12,742 nt of DNA from Burkholderia sp. Its GTDB lineage: Bacteria; Pseudomonadota; Gammaproteobacteria; Burkholderiales; Burkholderiaceae. The DNA is taken from assembly GCA_028292565.1 (NCBI GenBank), contig JAQGMD010000434.1, positions 1 through 12,742 on the forward strand, read 5' to 3'. Both the position numbers and the translations under genes were made by a program. Positions 1-6,491 of this stretch are shown here, in pieces (positions within the stretch are counted from its first letter, which is position 1; each line of letters starts with the position of its first letter). The notes beneath the pieces were generated by a model that searched no databases, was not told where the DNA came from, and was given only the letters and a program-made list of their open reading frames with translations.

Positions 1-722
1 AGCGACAGCCCGAGCAGCCGCGTCTGCATATCCTGGTTTTCCGCCAGTTCGGCCATGGCGCCGCGATGCACGATGCGGCCGTCGTCCATCACGGCGACCG
101 TGTCGCCGAGCTGCCGGGCGAAGTTGAAGTTCTGTTCGACCAGGAGGATGGTCGTATCGGTTTGCTTCAGTTCGCGCAACGCGGCGATCATGTTGGCGAT
201 GATGGCCGGCGCCAGGCCTTTACTCGGCTCGTCGATCAGCAGCAACTTGCGCGGCTCGACGATCGCGCGCGATACCGCCAGCATTTGCTTCTGCCCGCCG
301 GACAATTTGCCGGCCGGATGCAGCCAGAATTTTTTCATCGCCGGGAACAGATCGAAGATCCATTCGAGGCGCTTCTGGTCGATCTGCTCAATGCGGCCTG
401 CGTTGCGCGCGGCGAGCAGCATGTTTTCCTTTACGGTCAGGTCACCGAAGATGCCCATGCTTTCCGGGACGTAGGCGATGCCGCTTTGCGCAATCTCCGG
501 CGTGCCGCGCTTGACGATGTCCTGCCCATCAAAGGTGATGCTGCCTTGCGAGGCCTGCCACAGGCCCATGATGGTGCGCAGGGCAGTCGTTTTGCCTGCG
601 CCATTGCGTCCTAGCAGCATGGTCAGCTGGCCCCGCGGCACTTCCAGGTCGACGCCATGCAGTATGTGATACGCGCCGATGTGAGTGTGCACGCTTTCAA
701 GTTTCAATAACGGTTGGTTCAT
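1..722 (-). CDS. livF: Branched-chain amino acid/amide ABC transporter, ATP-binding protein LivF (C-terminal end cut by window edge)
   Basis: This is one of the two cytoplasmic ATPases that power a HAAT-type importer. Reading the minus strand from the ATG at 722 gives a typical ABC ATPase. Walker A GRNGAGKTT is at residues 38-46, the Q-loop region AYVPE at 83-87, signature LSGGQKQ at 140-146, Walker B LLLIDEP at 160-166, and an H-loop region with LVEQN in place of the usual LVEH, as is normal for LivF. The frame is open to base 1 after 240 complete codons and ends in LLGLSL. LivF proteins are normally about 235-245 residues, so only a few codons are probably missing. The start codon overlaps the livG stop as ATGA, which points to translational coupling. 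UrtE/amide-type relatives share this architecture, so the transported substrate cannot be read from this gene. Confidence 0.93.
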   Translation of the reverse strand, partial: MNQPLLKLESVHTHIGAYHILHGVDLEVPRGQLTMLLGRNGAGKTTALRTIMGLWQASQGSITFDGQDIVKRGTPEIAQSGIAYVPESMGIFGDLTVKENMLLAARNAGRIEQIDQKRLEWIFDLFPAMKKFWLHPAGKLSGGQKQMLAVSRAIVEPRKLLLIDEPSKGLAPAIIANMIAALRELKQTDTTILLVEQNFNFARQLGDTVAVMDDGRIVHRGAMAELAENQDMQTRLLGLS

Positions 723-1525
723 GCTGCAGCCTCTTCAACGGGAGCCAGGCCAAGATAGGCCTGTTGCACCACTGGCGAAGCGATGACTGATTCCGGATCG
801 CCGTCGGCCATCAGCGTGCCGTTGTGCAGCACGATGATGCGGTCCGCCAGTTCGCGCACGACGTCCATCTTGTGCTCGACCAGCAGGATCGTCTTGTCGG
901 TTTGCTTCTTCAGCGCGCGGATCAGGTCCAGGATCACCGGGACTTCATCCACGCTCATGCCGGCAGTGGGTTCATCGAACATATAGATGTCCGGATCGAG
1001 CGCCATCAGCAGGCCGACTTCCAGTTTGCGTTGATCGCCGTGTGGCAGGGCGGCGGCGGGCACATCGCGCCTGGCCGCGAGCGCTACATTTTCCAGAACC
1101 TGGTCGGCGCGTTCGATCAGCGCCTTATGGTGACTCCAGACATTCCACAGGTCGAGTCCGAGTCGCCGGCGCGACTGCAGCGCGAGCCGCACGTTTTCCA
1201 TCACCGTCAGGTTAGGAAAAAGGCTGGTGAGCTGGAACGCGCGGCCGAGTCCGGCATGGGTGCGTGCCGATACCGGCAAGGCCGAGATATCGTGGCCGTT
1301 CAGCAGAACCTGGCCGGCCGATGGCCGGAGCTGTCCTGAGATCAGGTTGAAGTAAGTAGTCTTGCCGGCGCCGTTCGGCCCGACGATCGCAGTCAGGGTG
1401 CCGCTGTTGAACGCGCATGAAACCGCATTGACGGCGATGTGGCCGCCAAATCGTATAGTCAGGTCGCGGGTTTCGAGCGAAGTTTTATTGACGCCGGGCC
1501 TGGCGTCTTGTTGTTGTAGTGGCAT
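719..1525 (-). CDS. livG: Branched-chain amino acid/amide ABC transporter, ATP-binding protein LivG
   Basis: This is the partner ATPase of LivF in the importer, 268 residues. Walker A GPNGAGKTT is at 49-57 and the Q-loop (RAFQLTSLFPNLTV) begins at residue 95. The signature LPHGDQRKLE starts at 160 and replaces LSGGQ, as LivG-type proteins usually do (the common form is LxYGxQRxLE). Walker B IYMFDEPTAGM starts at 180 and the H-loop His is residue 218. The frame is open further upstream to a TTG at 1564. I chose the ATG at 1525 because GGAGG lies exactly 6 nt before it (1532-1536), and family similarity only begins after it. An ATG at 1531 is too close to that site. The gene starts 61 bp after the binding-protein gene and overlaps livF by 4 bp, so the three genes are very likely co-transcribed. 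Confidence 0.95.
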   Translation of the reverse strand: MPLQQQDARPGVNKTSLETRDLTIRFGGHIAVNAVSCAFNSGTLTAIVGPNGAGKTTYFNLISGQLRPSAGQVLLNGHDISALPVSARTHAGLGRAFQLTSLFPNLTVMENVRLALQSRRRLGLDLWNVWSHHKALIERADQVLENVALAARRDVPAAALPHGDQRKLEVGLLMALDPDIYMFDEPTAGMSVDEVPVILDLIRALKKQTDKTILLVEHKMDVVRELADRIIVLHNGTLMADGDPESVIASPVVQQAYLGLAPVEEAAA

Positions 1526-1586
1526 TGCCATCCTCCGAGCGCAGGCCGCTCCACCCTCTGTCAAAAGGATGGAGCGAGTGGTGGGA

Positions 1587-2759
1587 TCAACGCTTGTTGG
1601 CGATCGGCACTTTCATATCTTCCGGCTTGATCTCGCGGATCAGTTCGGGGATGCCCCATGCGACGTTCGGATCGACCTTGATCTTGAAGTGGAACATCGA
1701 CTGCATCGCCTGATGGTCTTCCTTGCGGAACGTCATCTTGCCTTTCGGCGTGTCAAAGCTCAGTCCTTCCATGGCCCCGATCAGCTTCTCGGTATTCATG
1801 TCGCCATTGGTTTTTTTGATCGCTTCCACCAGCGCCATGCCGGCCGACATGCCGCCCGCGGTAAAGAAGTCAGGCGGCCCGTTGTGACGTTTCTGGTGCT
1901 CGGCGACCAGCCAGTCGTTGACCGGATTCTTGTGCATGCCGTAGTAGTAATAGGCGGCGCCTTCCATGCCGGGGAAGCTCTTGTAAGAAGCCATCGCCGG
2001 CAGGATGTTGCCGCCGCTCGCGACTTCAATGCCGTGGCGCTTCGGGTCGAGGTCGGCGAGTTTGCCTATCGGCGACGCGCCGGCCCAGATCACGAAAATC
2101 ACCTTGCGCCCAGACTGTCCTTTGAGCGCATCAAACATGCGTTGCGCGCCGGCGGTGAAGTCGGTTGTATTGCCGGGCAGATATTCTTCATGCGCCAGCT
2201 TCGCCGACTTCAACGCTTCCTTAAAGGCCTTCACGCCATCACGGCCGAACGCGGTGTCCTGCGCCATGGTTGCGATCGACACGCCTGCCTTGTCGAGCGC
2301 GACCGCATTGGAAATCGCATCCTGCGACGAATTGCGTCCGGTGCGGAAAATATAGCGGTTCCATTTTTCGCCGGTGATGGCGTCGGCCACAGCCGGTTCC
2401 ACCAGCAGGATTTTCTTGTACTCTTCGGCCACCGGCAGCATCGCAAGCGCCACGCCGGAACTGGTCGGCCCGACCGCGATGTCGACCCGGTCATCCGCGT
2501 AGGCCGAAGCCAGCTGCGATTTGCCCACATCGGGCTTGCCCTGGCTGTCCTTTTCGATCACGACCAGCTTGTTTCCGTTGACCGTCATGGTGCCCTTGGT
2601 CGCGTATTCGAGACCCATCATGAGGCCGATGTGGGTTTGCTTCGCATAGGCTTCAAGCGCGCCGGTCTTGTCGTAGACGTGGGCGATCTTGATGTCTTTG
2701 GCGTGGATCGTGGTGACGCAGCAGAAGGCGGCGACCGCCGCCAGCAGGTGGTGTCTCAT
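1587..2759 (-). CDS. Periplasmic substrate-binding protein of a branched-chain amino acid/amide (HAAT) ABC transporter
   Basis: This is the solute receptor of the adjacent importer, 390 residues, with the Peripla_BP_6 (LivJ/LivK-like) type I fold. The N-terminus has a Sec signal peptide: MRHH, a hydrophobic stretch, then a probable cleavage after A20 (TTIHA/KDIK). The two Cys of the signal region do not form a lipobox, so the protein is probably soluble in the periplasm. Family-typical segments follow: IKIAHVYDKTGALEAY, VDIAVGPTSSGVALAM, and the hinge region AQDTAFGRDGVKAFKEALK. The ATG at 2759 follows a purine-rich site (AGAGGAAGAG). It is the first gene of the SBP-livG-livF order, and the permease genes should follow livF outside the window. 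The ligand is unknown: an aromatic or aliphatic acid, an amide or an amino acid are all possible in this family. Confidence 0.93.
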   Translation of the reverse strand: MRHHLLAAVAAFCCVTTIHAKDIKIAHVYDKTGALEAYAKQTHIGLMMGLEYATKGTMTVNGNKLVVIEKDSQGKPDVGKSQLASAYADDRVDIAVGPTSSGVALAMLPVAEEYKKILLVEPAVADAITGEKWNRYIFRTGRNSSQDAISNAVALDKAGVSIATMAQDTAFGRDGVKAFKEALKSAKLAHEEYLPGNTTDFTAGAQRMFDALKGQSGRKVIFVIWAGASPIGKLADLDPKRHGIEVASGGNILPAMASYKSFPGMEGAAYYYYGMHKNPVNDWLVAEHQKRHNGPPDFFTAGGMSAGMALVEAIKKTNGDMNTEKLIGAMEGLSFDTPKGKMTFRKEDHQAMQSMFHFKIKVDPNVAWGIPELIREIKPEDMKVPIANKR

Positions 2760-2797
2760 GATTGTCTCTTCCTCTTGTGGAAATAATTATTTTTTAA

Positions 2798-2824
2798 CCG
2801 GACTTCGTACTATGCGCAGTCCGG
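2798..2824. promoter_or_regulatory. Inverted repeat upstream of the binding-protein gene (operator or 5'-UTR hairpin)
   Basis: A perfect 7-bp inverted repeat, CCGGACT (2798-2804) and AGTCCGG (2818-2824), is separated by 13 nt. It sits 39-65 bp before the ATG of the binding-protein gene. Next to it on the gene-proximal side is an AT-rich tract with the perfect 12-bp palindrome AAATAATTATTT (2781-2792). There is no T run after the stem on the minus strand, so it is unlikely to be a terminator. A regulator site or an mRNA leader hairpin is inferred, not shown. Confidence 0.4.
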
Positions 2825-2879
2825 CTCCTAGCAGGTTACCCCATGGCGAGGCGCCGCGGAAGTAGTAAAAATACTATGA

Positions 2880-2902
2880 GGCGGTCGCGCCGGCGAGACG
2901 CC
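2880..2902 (-). terminator. Possible weak terminator after the aldolase gene
   Basis: A GC-rich imperfect hairpin begins immediately after the aldolase stop. The arms are GGCGTCTCGCC and GGCGCGACCGCC on the minus strand, pairing with one mismatch and one bulge. The nearest T stretch (TATTTTTAC) begins about 8-10 nt after the stem, so termination would be weak at best. It may instead leave the aldolase partly co-transcribed with the transporter genes. Confidence 0.3.
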
Positions 2903-2903
2903 A

Positions 2904-3692
2904 TCACCGCTTCATTGCATCGACGACGGAAGTTGCGCCGCGGGTCAGCCACACGATGTCTGAATGCAGCGCGATGAAATTGATCCCCATGTCGCGATAG
3001 CGCTTGGCGACCTCGGCATCCGGCGCGTAGACGCCGACCGATTTTCCATGCTGTGTGCATACCGCGGTGATGTAGGCGATCGCGGTTTGGACATCGCTAT
3101 GGGTTGCGTTAGCAAGATGCCCCATGTTGGCGGCGAAATCGGCGGTGCCGACAAAGATGCAGTCAACGCCGTCGGTAGCGGCAATTGCATCGATATTGGA
3201 GAAACCCTTTGGAGACTCGACCTGGACGATGACGCTGGCCTCTGCGTTCGCGGTCGAAGTGTAGGTGCGATCGAGGCCATAAGTCCCGGCGCGCACTACA
3301 TTGGATATGCCTCGAGTGCCGCCATTGTTATTCTGCGGATAGCGGGTGGCAGCAACCGCGTCTGCGGCTTCCTTCGCTGTCTCGATGGCGGGAAACATGA
3401 TGGTTTGCGCTCCGCAGTCCATCATGCGTTTGACTTGCGCTTCGTTGTTGGATGCTACGCGCACTATGGCATGCGCAGTGGCGCCATGCGAGCGCGCAGC
3501 ATCGATCGCCTGCAGTTGCGAGAAAACGTCCTGGATGTCGTTCGGCCCATGCTCCGCATCGATCATTAACCAGTCAAAGCCGCAGTGCGAGAGTGCCTCC
3601 GCAACCGGGGCGCTGGCAATGGAAAGCCAGCAGCCAATAATGAATTCGCGACGGGTTAACTTCTGTTTCAACAGATTGGTCGGTGCGGGCAT
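2904..3692 (-). CDS. HpcH/HpaI-family class II aldolase (4-hydroxy-2-oxoheptanedioate aldolase-like)
   Basis: The 262-residue protein resembles metal-dependent aldolases that split 4-hydroxy-2-oxo acids into pyruvate and an aldehyde, or run the reverse reaction. Active-site features of the HpaI group can be recognised. The DAEHG motif carries D45, E47 and H48 (catalytic His). R78 in VRVAS corresponds to the pyruvate-binding Arg. The metal-ligand pair is E159 (VQVESPKG) and D185 (VGTADFA), where many relatives have VGPxDL. A GTRG motif lies at 125-128. The length is normal (250-270). The natural substrate cannot be assigned, because 2-keto-3-deoxy-sugar-acid aldolases and macrophomate-synthase-like enzymes share the fold. 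It lies 144 bp upstream of the HAAT transporter on the same strand, so it may process the imported compound, which is inference. The ATG at 3692 follows GGAAATCACC, a weak but plausible ribosome-binding site. Confidence 0.9.
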   Translation of the reverse strand: MPAPTNLLKQKLTRREFIIGCWLSIASAPVAEALSHCGFDWLMIDAEHGPNDIQDVFSQLQAIDAARSHGATAHAIVRVASNNEAQVKRMMDCGAQTIMFPAIETAKEAADAVAATRYPQNNNGGTRGISNVVRAGTYGLDRTYTSTANAEASVIVQVESPKGFSNIDAIAATDGVDCIFVGTADFAANMGHLANATHSDVQTAIAYITAVCTQHGKSVGVYAPDAEVAKRYRDMGINFIALHSDIVWLTRGATSVVDAMKR

Positions 3693-3705
3693 GGTGATTT
3701 CCGTA

Positions 3706-3767
3706 TGTCAATTTACTGATTCTAGTCTGAAGTCTTCTTTTTTGACACGCTTGTCATTTTACTAATT
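3706..3767. repeat. Imperfect 16-nt direct repeat in the divergent aldolase/ada-alkA promoter region
   Basis: TGTCAATTTACTGATT (3706-3721) recurs as TGTCATTTTACTAATT (3752-3767), identical at 14 of 16 positions and 46 bp apart. The right copy is also half of a short inverted repeat, TGACA-CGCT-TGTCA (3743-3756). Placement between two divergent genes suggests paired binding sites for a regulator. I do not recognise the protein that would bind. The spacing is not an exact multiple of a 10.5-bp helical turn but is close to 4.4 turns. Confidence 0.45.
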
Positions 3768-3800
3768 GGCTGTCGCACTCATGGTATGTCCGAAAACGGC

Positions 3801-3830
3801 TAGACGCGGCCCCGCGCCGACGCGTATAAA
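3801..3830 (+). promoter_or_regulatory. Candidate promoter of the ada-alkA/ogt operon
   Basis: TATAAA (3825-3830) matches the sigma-70 -10 box at 5 of 6 positions. TAGACG (3801-3806) matches the -35 box at 4 of 6 with an 18-nt spacer. The transcription start expected 6-7 nt after the -10 box falls on or next to the ATG at 3836. I see no Shine-Dalgarno sequence, so this would make a leaderless mRNA. TAAAGC here faintly resembles part of the E. coli Ada box, but its position on the -10 and start codon argues against an activator site. Confidence 0.4.
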
Positions 3831-3835
3831 GCCAC

Positions 3836-5311
3836 ATGGACTCCGGAATAAACCTCCCTGACCTGGTCGCACCCGCCCTCGACCGGGACAGCTGTTATCG
3901 CGCGTTGACGGCCAGGGATACGCGCTTCGACGGCGTGTTTTTCACCGGCGTGAAAACCACCGGCATTTACTGCCGGCCGGTCTGCACCGTAAAGACGCCG
4001 CGCGAGTCGTCTTGCACATTCTTCACTACCGCGGCGGCGGCGGAAGCAGCGGGCTTTCGACCGTGCCTGCGCTGCCGGCCCGAACTGGCGCCGTACGCCC
4101 TGCAGCAAAACCTCGCCCACCAAGTATGGCTGCGCATCGCCGCAGGCGCATTGAATGATGGCGATGTCGAACGGCTCGCCACTGAAGTGGGATTGTCGTC
4201 GCGCCAGTTGCGGCGCGTATTGCTGCAGCATTTCGGGGTAACGCCCGTCGAACTGGCGCAGACGCAGCGCCTGTTGTTCGCCAAGAAGCTGTTGCAGGAG
4301 ACGGATTTGTCCATGGCCGACATTGCCTATGCCGCCGGCTTTGGCAGTGTGCGGCGCTTCAATGCGCTGTTCGCGCAGCGCTATGGCATAGCGCCCAATG
4401 CAATTCGCCGTGCAGCGACAAAGGCCGAAACGGGGGCGCCTGATGCGCTCACTCTGCGGCTGGCGTACCGGCCGCCGTTTCATTGGGAGCGTATCGTGCG
4501 TTACCTGTCGGGTCGCGCTGTGCCCGGCGTGGAGGCTGCAGTTGCGGGCACATATCTGCGTAGTGTGCGTATCGGCGACGCCGTCGGCTGGATACGCGTG
4601 ACGCATCTGGCGGCAAAGCATCAGCTTGAGCTGGAAGTTGCGACATCACTTGCAACCGCGCTCATGCCACTGCTTGCACGCGTGCGCGGCCAGTTTGATC
4701 TCGATGCGAATCCGGCCGTCATCGAAGCGCATTTGCGGCAGGATCCGATGCTGCTTGCACATATCGACTCGATGCCCGGCCTGCGCGTGCCGGGAGCATT
4801 CGATCCGTTCGAACTCGCGGTGCGGGCGGTGCTGGGCCAGCAGGTCAGCGTCGCCGGCGCGACCACGCTGTCGGGCAGGCTGGTCGCGCGCTTCGGCGAA
4901 TCGGTGGAAACGCCTTTCGCCGAAATAACCCATTACTTCCCAAATGCGGAAGTGATCGCTACCGCTGATGCAACGGAAATTGCGCGGATTGGTATTCCCG
5001 CCACGCGTGCGCAGACCATTCAGGGCCTCGCACAGTTCGCGGCAGATGGCGGGTTGCGGATGCGGCCGGGGACCGGCCTGGACGAAGCGATCAGTCGATT
5101 GAAAACCGTACGTGGCATCGGCGACTGGACCGCGCACTACATCGCGCTGCGTGCACTGCGTTATCCCGATGCTTTTCCGGCCGGCGACCTCGGACTGCAA
5201 AAGGCGGTCGTAGAAAACGCCAGGCTCACCGAGAAACAGCTCGCCGCGCGTGCCGCCGTATGGTCGCCCTGGCGCGGCTATGCAGCCCTCATACTTTGGA
5301 TGAAATCATGA
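3836..5311 (+). CDS. alkA: Ada-AraC-AlkA fusion: methylphosphotriester-sensing regulator and 3-methyladenine DNA glycosylase II
   Basis: A 491-residue fusion for alkylated-DNA repair and its control. Residues 20-84 form the Ada zinc/methyl-acceptor domain with C46, C50, C77 and C80 (YCRPVC ... RPCLRC). In Ada the first Cys accepts methyl groups from DNA phosphotriesters. Residues 90-192 are an AraC-type double helix-turn-helix (LATEVGLSSRQLRR and MADIAYAAGFGSVRRF). Residues about 205-320 are the AlkA N-terminal domain. The rest is an HhH-GPD glycosylase with GIGDW at 427-431 and the catalytic Asp at D451 (PAGDLGL), which removes N3-methylpurines. An in-frame TAA at 3827 leaves ATG 3836 as the only sensible start, because the next in-frame GTG is inside the Ada domain. 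E. coli Ada instead carries the Ogt domain. Here that activity is the next gene, overlapping by ATGA. Autoregulation by methylated Ada is expected from the family. Confidence 0.95.
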   Translation: MDSGINLPDLVAPALDRDSCYRALTARDTRFDGVFFTGVKTTGIYCRPVCTVKTPRESSCTFFTTAAAAEAAGFRPCLRCRPELAPYALQQNLAHQVWLRIAAGALNDGDVERLATEVGLSSRQLRRVLLQHFGVTPVELAQTQRLLFAKKLLQETDLSMADIAYAAGFGSVRRFNALFAQRYGIAPNAIRRAATKAETGAPDALTLRLAYRPPFHWERIVRYLSGRAVPGVEAAVAGTYLRSVRIGDAVGWIRVTHLAAKHQLELEVATSLATALMPLLARVRGQFDLDANPAVIEAHLRQDPMLLAHIDSMPGLRVPGAFDPFELAVRAVLGQQVSVAGATTLSGRLVARFGESVETPFAEITHYFPNAEVIATADATEIARIGIPATRAQTIQGLAQFAADGGLRMRPGTGLDEAISRLKTVRGIGDWTAHYIALRALRYPDAFPAGDLGLQKAVVENARLTEKQLAARAAVWSPWRGYAALILWMKS

Positions 5312-5787
5312 TTCATTACACGGAATTCAACAGCCCCCTGGGCAAGCTGTTGCTATCGGCAACCGCCGACGGACTGTGCGGCCTCTACTTCGAAGAACAC
5401 AGGTACTTCAAGGGGACGGAAGGATGGCAGCGTAATGACACCCACATGCAGCTGTGTATCGCGGTGCGGCAGCTTGATGAATATTTCACTGGCGGGCGCA
5501 AGGAATTCAATATGGCACTCGATATGCCCGGCACGGCATTTCAACAGGCGGTCTGGAAAGAACTGCAGCAGCTTCCCTACGGAGCAACGGCAACGTACCG
5601 CGCCATCGCCGAGCGCGTGGCCAATCCGAAAGCGATAAGAGCTGCCGGCACTGCCATTGGGCGCAATCCGATTTCCATCATCGTGCCGTGTCATCGCGTG
5701 ATCGGCACAAGCGGTTCGTTATCGGGATATGCGGGAGGACTCGAGCGCAAAAGCTATCTGCTCGCGCACGAAGAAAAGCGCAGGTAG
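5308..5787 (+). CDS. ogt: Methylated-DNA--[protein]-cysteine S-methyltransferase (Ogt)
   Basis: A suicide repair protein of 159 residues that transfers methyl groups from O6-methylguanine (and O4-methylthymine) to its own cysteine. The active-site motif PCHRV is present with acceptor C128 (IIVPCHRVIG). The helix-turn-helix stretch GTAFQQAVWKELQQLPYG and the arginine-finger helix region (AIRAAGTAIGRNP) fit the family. The reading frame is open back to 5260. I chose ATG 5308 because the protein similarity begins with MIHYTEFNSPLG, and because this ATG overlaps the ada-alkA stop as ATGA, the usual sign of translational coupling. The length is typical of Ogt (150-175). It is the last gene of a two-gene operon ending at the hairpin at 5794. 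Confidence 0.96.
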   Translation: MIHYTEFNSPLGKLLLSATADGLCGLYFEEHRYFKGTEGWQRNDTHMQLCIAVRQLDEYFTGGRKEFNMALDMPGTAFQQAVWKELQQLPYGATATYRAIAERVANPKAIRAAGTAIGRNPISIIVPCHRVIGTSGSLSGYAGGLERKSYLLAHEEKRR

Positions 5788-5793
5788 GAAATG

Positions 5794-5842
5794 ATGGTGT
5801 GTCGCGTTATCAGCGAAATGGTGAAACGTGACACACCATTTT
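5794..5842 (+). terminator. Rho-independent terminator of the ada-alkA/ogt operon
   Basis: A 15-bp stem pairs 5794-5808 with 5825-5839 (one G-U pair), with a 16-nt loop and TTTT directly after it. It begins 6 nt after the ogt stop. A second perfect palindrome, CCATTTT-C-AAAATGG (5836-5850), overlaps the right arm, so the two structures cannot form together. The second one lies 1 nt before the convergent lipoprotein gene's stop and might serve that strand, although neither structure has a good T run there. Confidence 0.75.
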
Positions 5843-5851
5843 CAAAATGGA

Positions 5852-6247
5852 TTAACGTGAGGTAGAGCCGGTGCCGCCGGTTGGGCTCGACGAGCCGGTG
5901 GAGCCTGAAGTTCCGGTGGTGCTGGAAGCGCCGGATGAACCAGGGCCTGCCGATGCCGGGCCTGCGCCTGCGCCGGTGTTGTCGGTGGCGCCTGGCATTG
6001 AAGAGCTGCTGCCTGAGCTGCTCGGGCTGGAAGAAGAGCTGGAACCTGGGCTGGTGCTCGATGCGCCGTAGCCGCCGCTGCCCATGCTGCCGGACGCGCC
6101 GGAGCTGCTCGGAGATGAGACTGTGCCTGTTGTCGAGCCCGTACCCGAGCCCATGCCAGACGTAGAACCGGAAGAGCTACCGGTGCCGGTCGTGCCGCAC
6201 GCGGTTAACACGAGAGCGCACGCCAGAGGGATGGTCCATTTCATCAT
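5852..6247 (-). CDS. Ser/Gly/Thr-rich low-complexity lipoprotein, function unknown
   Basis: A 131-residue predicted lipoprotein. MMKW is followed by a hydrophobic stretch and the lipobox LTAC with lipidated C17. The mature part of about 115 residues is roughly four-fifths Ser, Gly and Thr, with Pro and Ala spacers, for example PGSSSSSSPSSSGSSSS. It has a single Tyr, almost no charged residues and no recognisable domain, so it is probably disordered. The start at 6247 is supported by AGGAG 6 nt upstream, and a second ATG follows immediately. The lipobox and the ribosome-binding site make it a real gene. The complementary strand also stays open, but that is a by-product of the repetitive GC-rich codons. 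It is convergent with ogt. A surface spacer or an adhesin-like role would be a guess. Confidence 0.75.
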   Translation of the reverse strand: MMKWTIPLACALVLTACGTTGTGSSSGSTSGMGSGTGSTTGTVSSPSSSGASGSMGSGGYGASSTSPGSSSSSSPSSSGSSSSMPGATDNTGAGAGPASAGPGSSGASSTTGTSGSTGSSSPTGGTGSTSR

Positions 6248-6491
6248 ATGATTCTCCTAGAAAGTAAAACAATGCTGCATGAACATTCATGCCAAATTTG
6301 CATGTATGCGAGTAGGTAGAATCTTTGAACAGGCGAAAGTTCCAAAAGAATTGGCCCCCGACTGTCGGTGGTGATATCGGTCAATCACCTTCTTTACGAG
6401 CAATCAAAATCCGTTACGGATCCGGTCGATATTAGTTTTGGACGAATCTGAATCGGGGTTAAACGTGCTAACACATACGCGCAAGGAGGCT
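6248..6491. other. Intergenic stretch with several short perfect inverted repeats
   Basis: No convincing gene is visible here. It presumably holds the lipoprotein promoter (minus) and the start region of the small frame to its right. Perfect inverted repeats are GCATGA-ACAT-TCATGC (6277-6292), GGTGAT-8 nt-ATCACC (6370-6389) and ATCCG-TTA-CGGAT (6409-6421). None is followed by a T run. A small RNA or operators are possible but not supported by more than these repeats. Confidence 0.35.

Noticed and set aside
1526..1564. Extended livG start at TTG 1564
   Set aside because: The added 13 residues do not resemble LivG, and the GGAGG site is placed correctly for ATG 1525.
1362..2786. Long plus-strand frame (474 codons) opposite the binding-protein gene
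   Set aside because: It is antisense to a clear substrate-binding protein and to part of livG, is rich in His/Arg with no recognisable domain, and has no ribosome-binding site. Long antisense frames are common in GC-rich genes.
3820..3840. E. coli-type Ada box at TATAAAGCCACATG
   Set aside because: Only a short AAAGC core is shared, and it lies on the -10 box and start codon, where an activator would not bind.
3800..4621. Minus-strand frame of 273 codons opposite ada-alkA
   Set aside because: The sense strand has unmistakable Ada, AraC and AlkA motifs. The antisense product has none.
5871..6165. Plus-strand frames opposite the Ser/Gly-rich lipoprotein
   Set aside because: The Pro/Glu/Leu and Arg/Cys-rich products are the complement of repetitive Ser/Gly codons and lack start signals. 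The minus strand has a lipobox and a ribosome-binding site.
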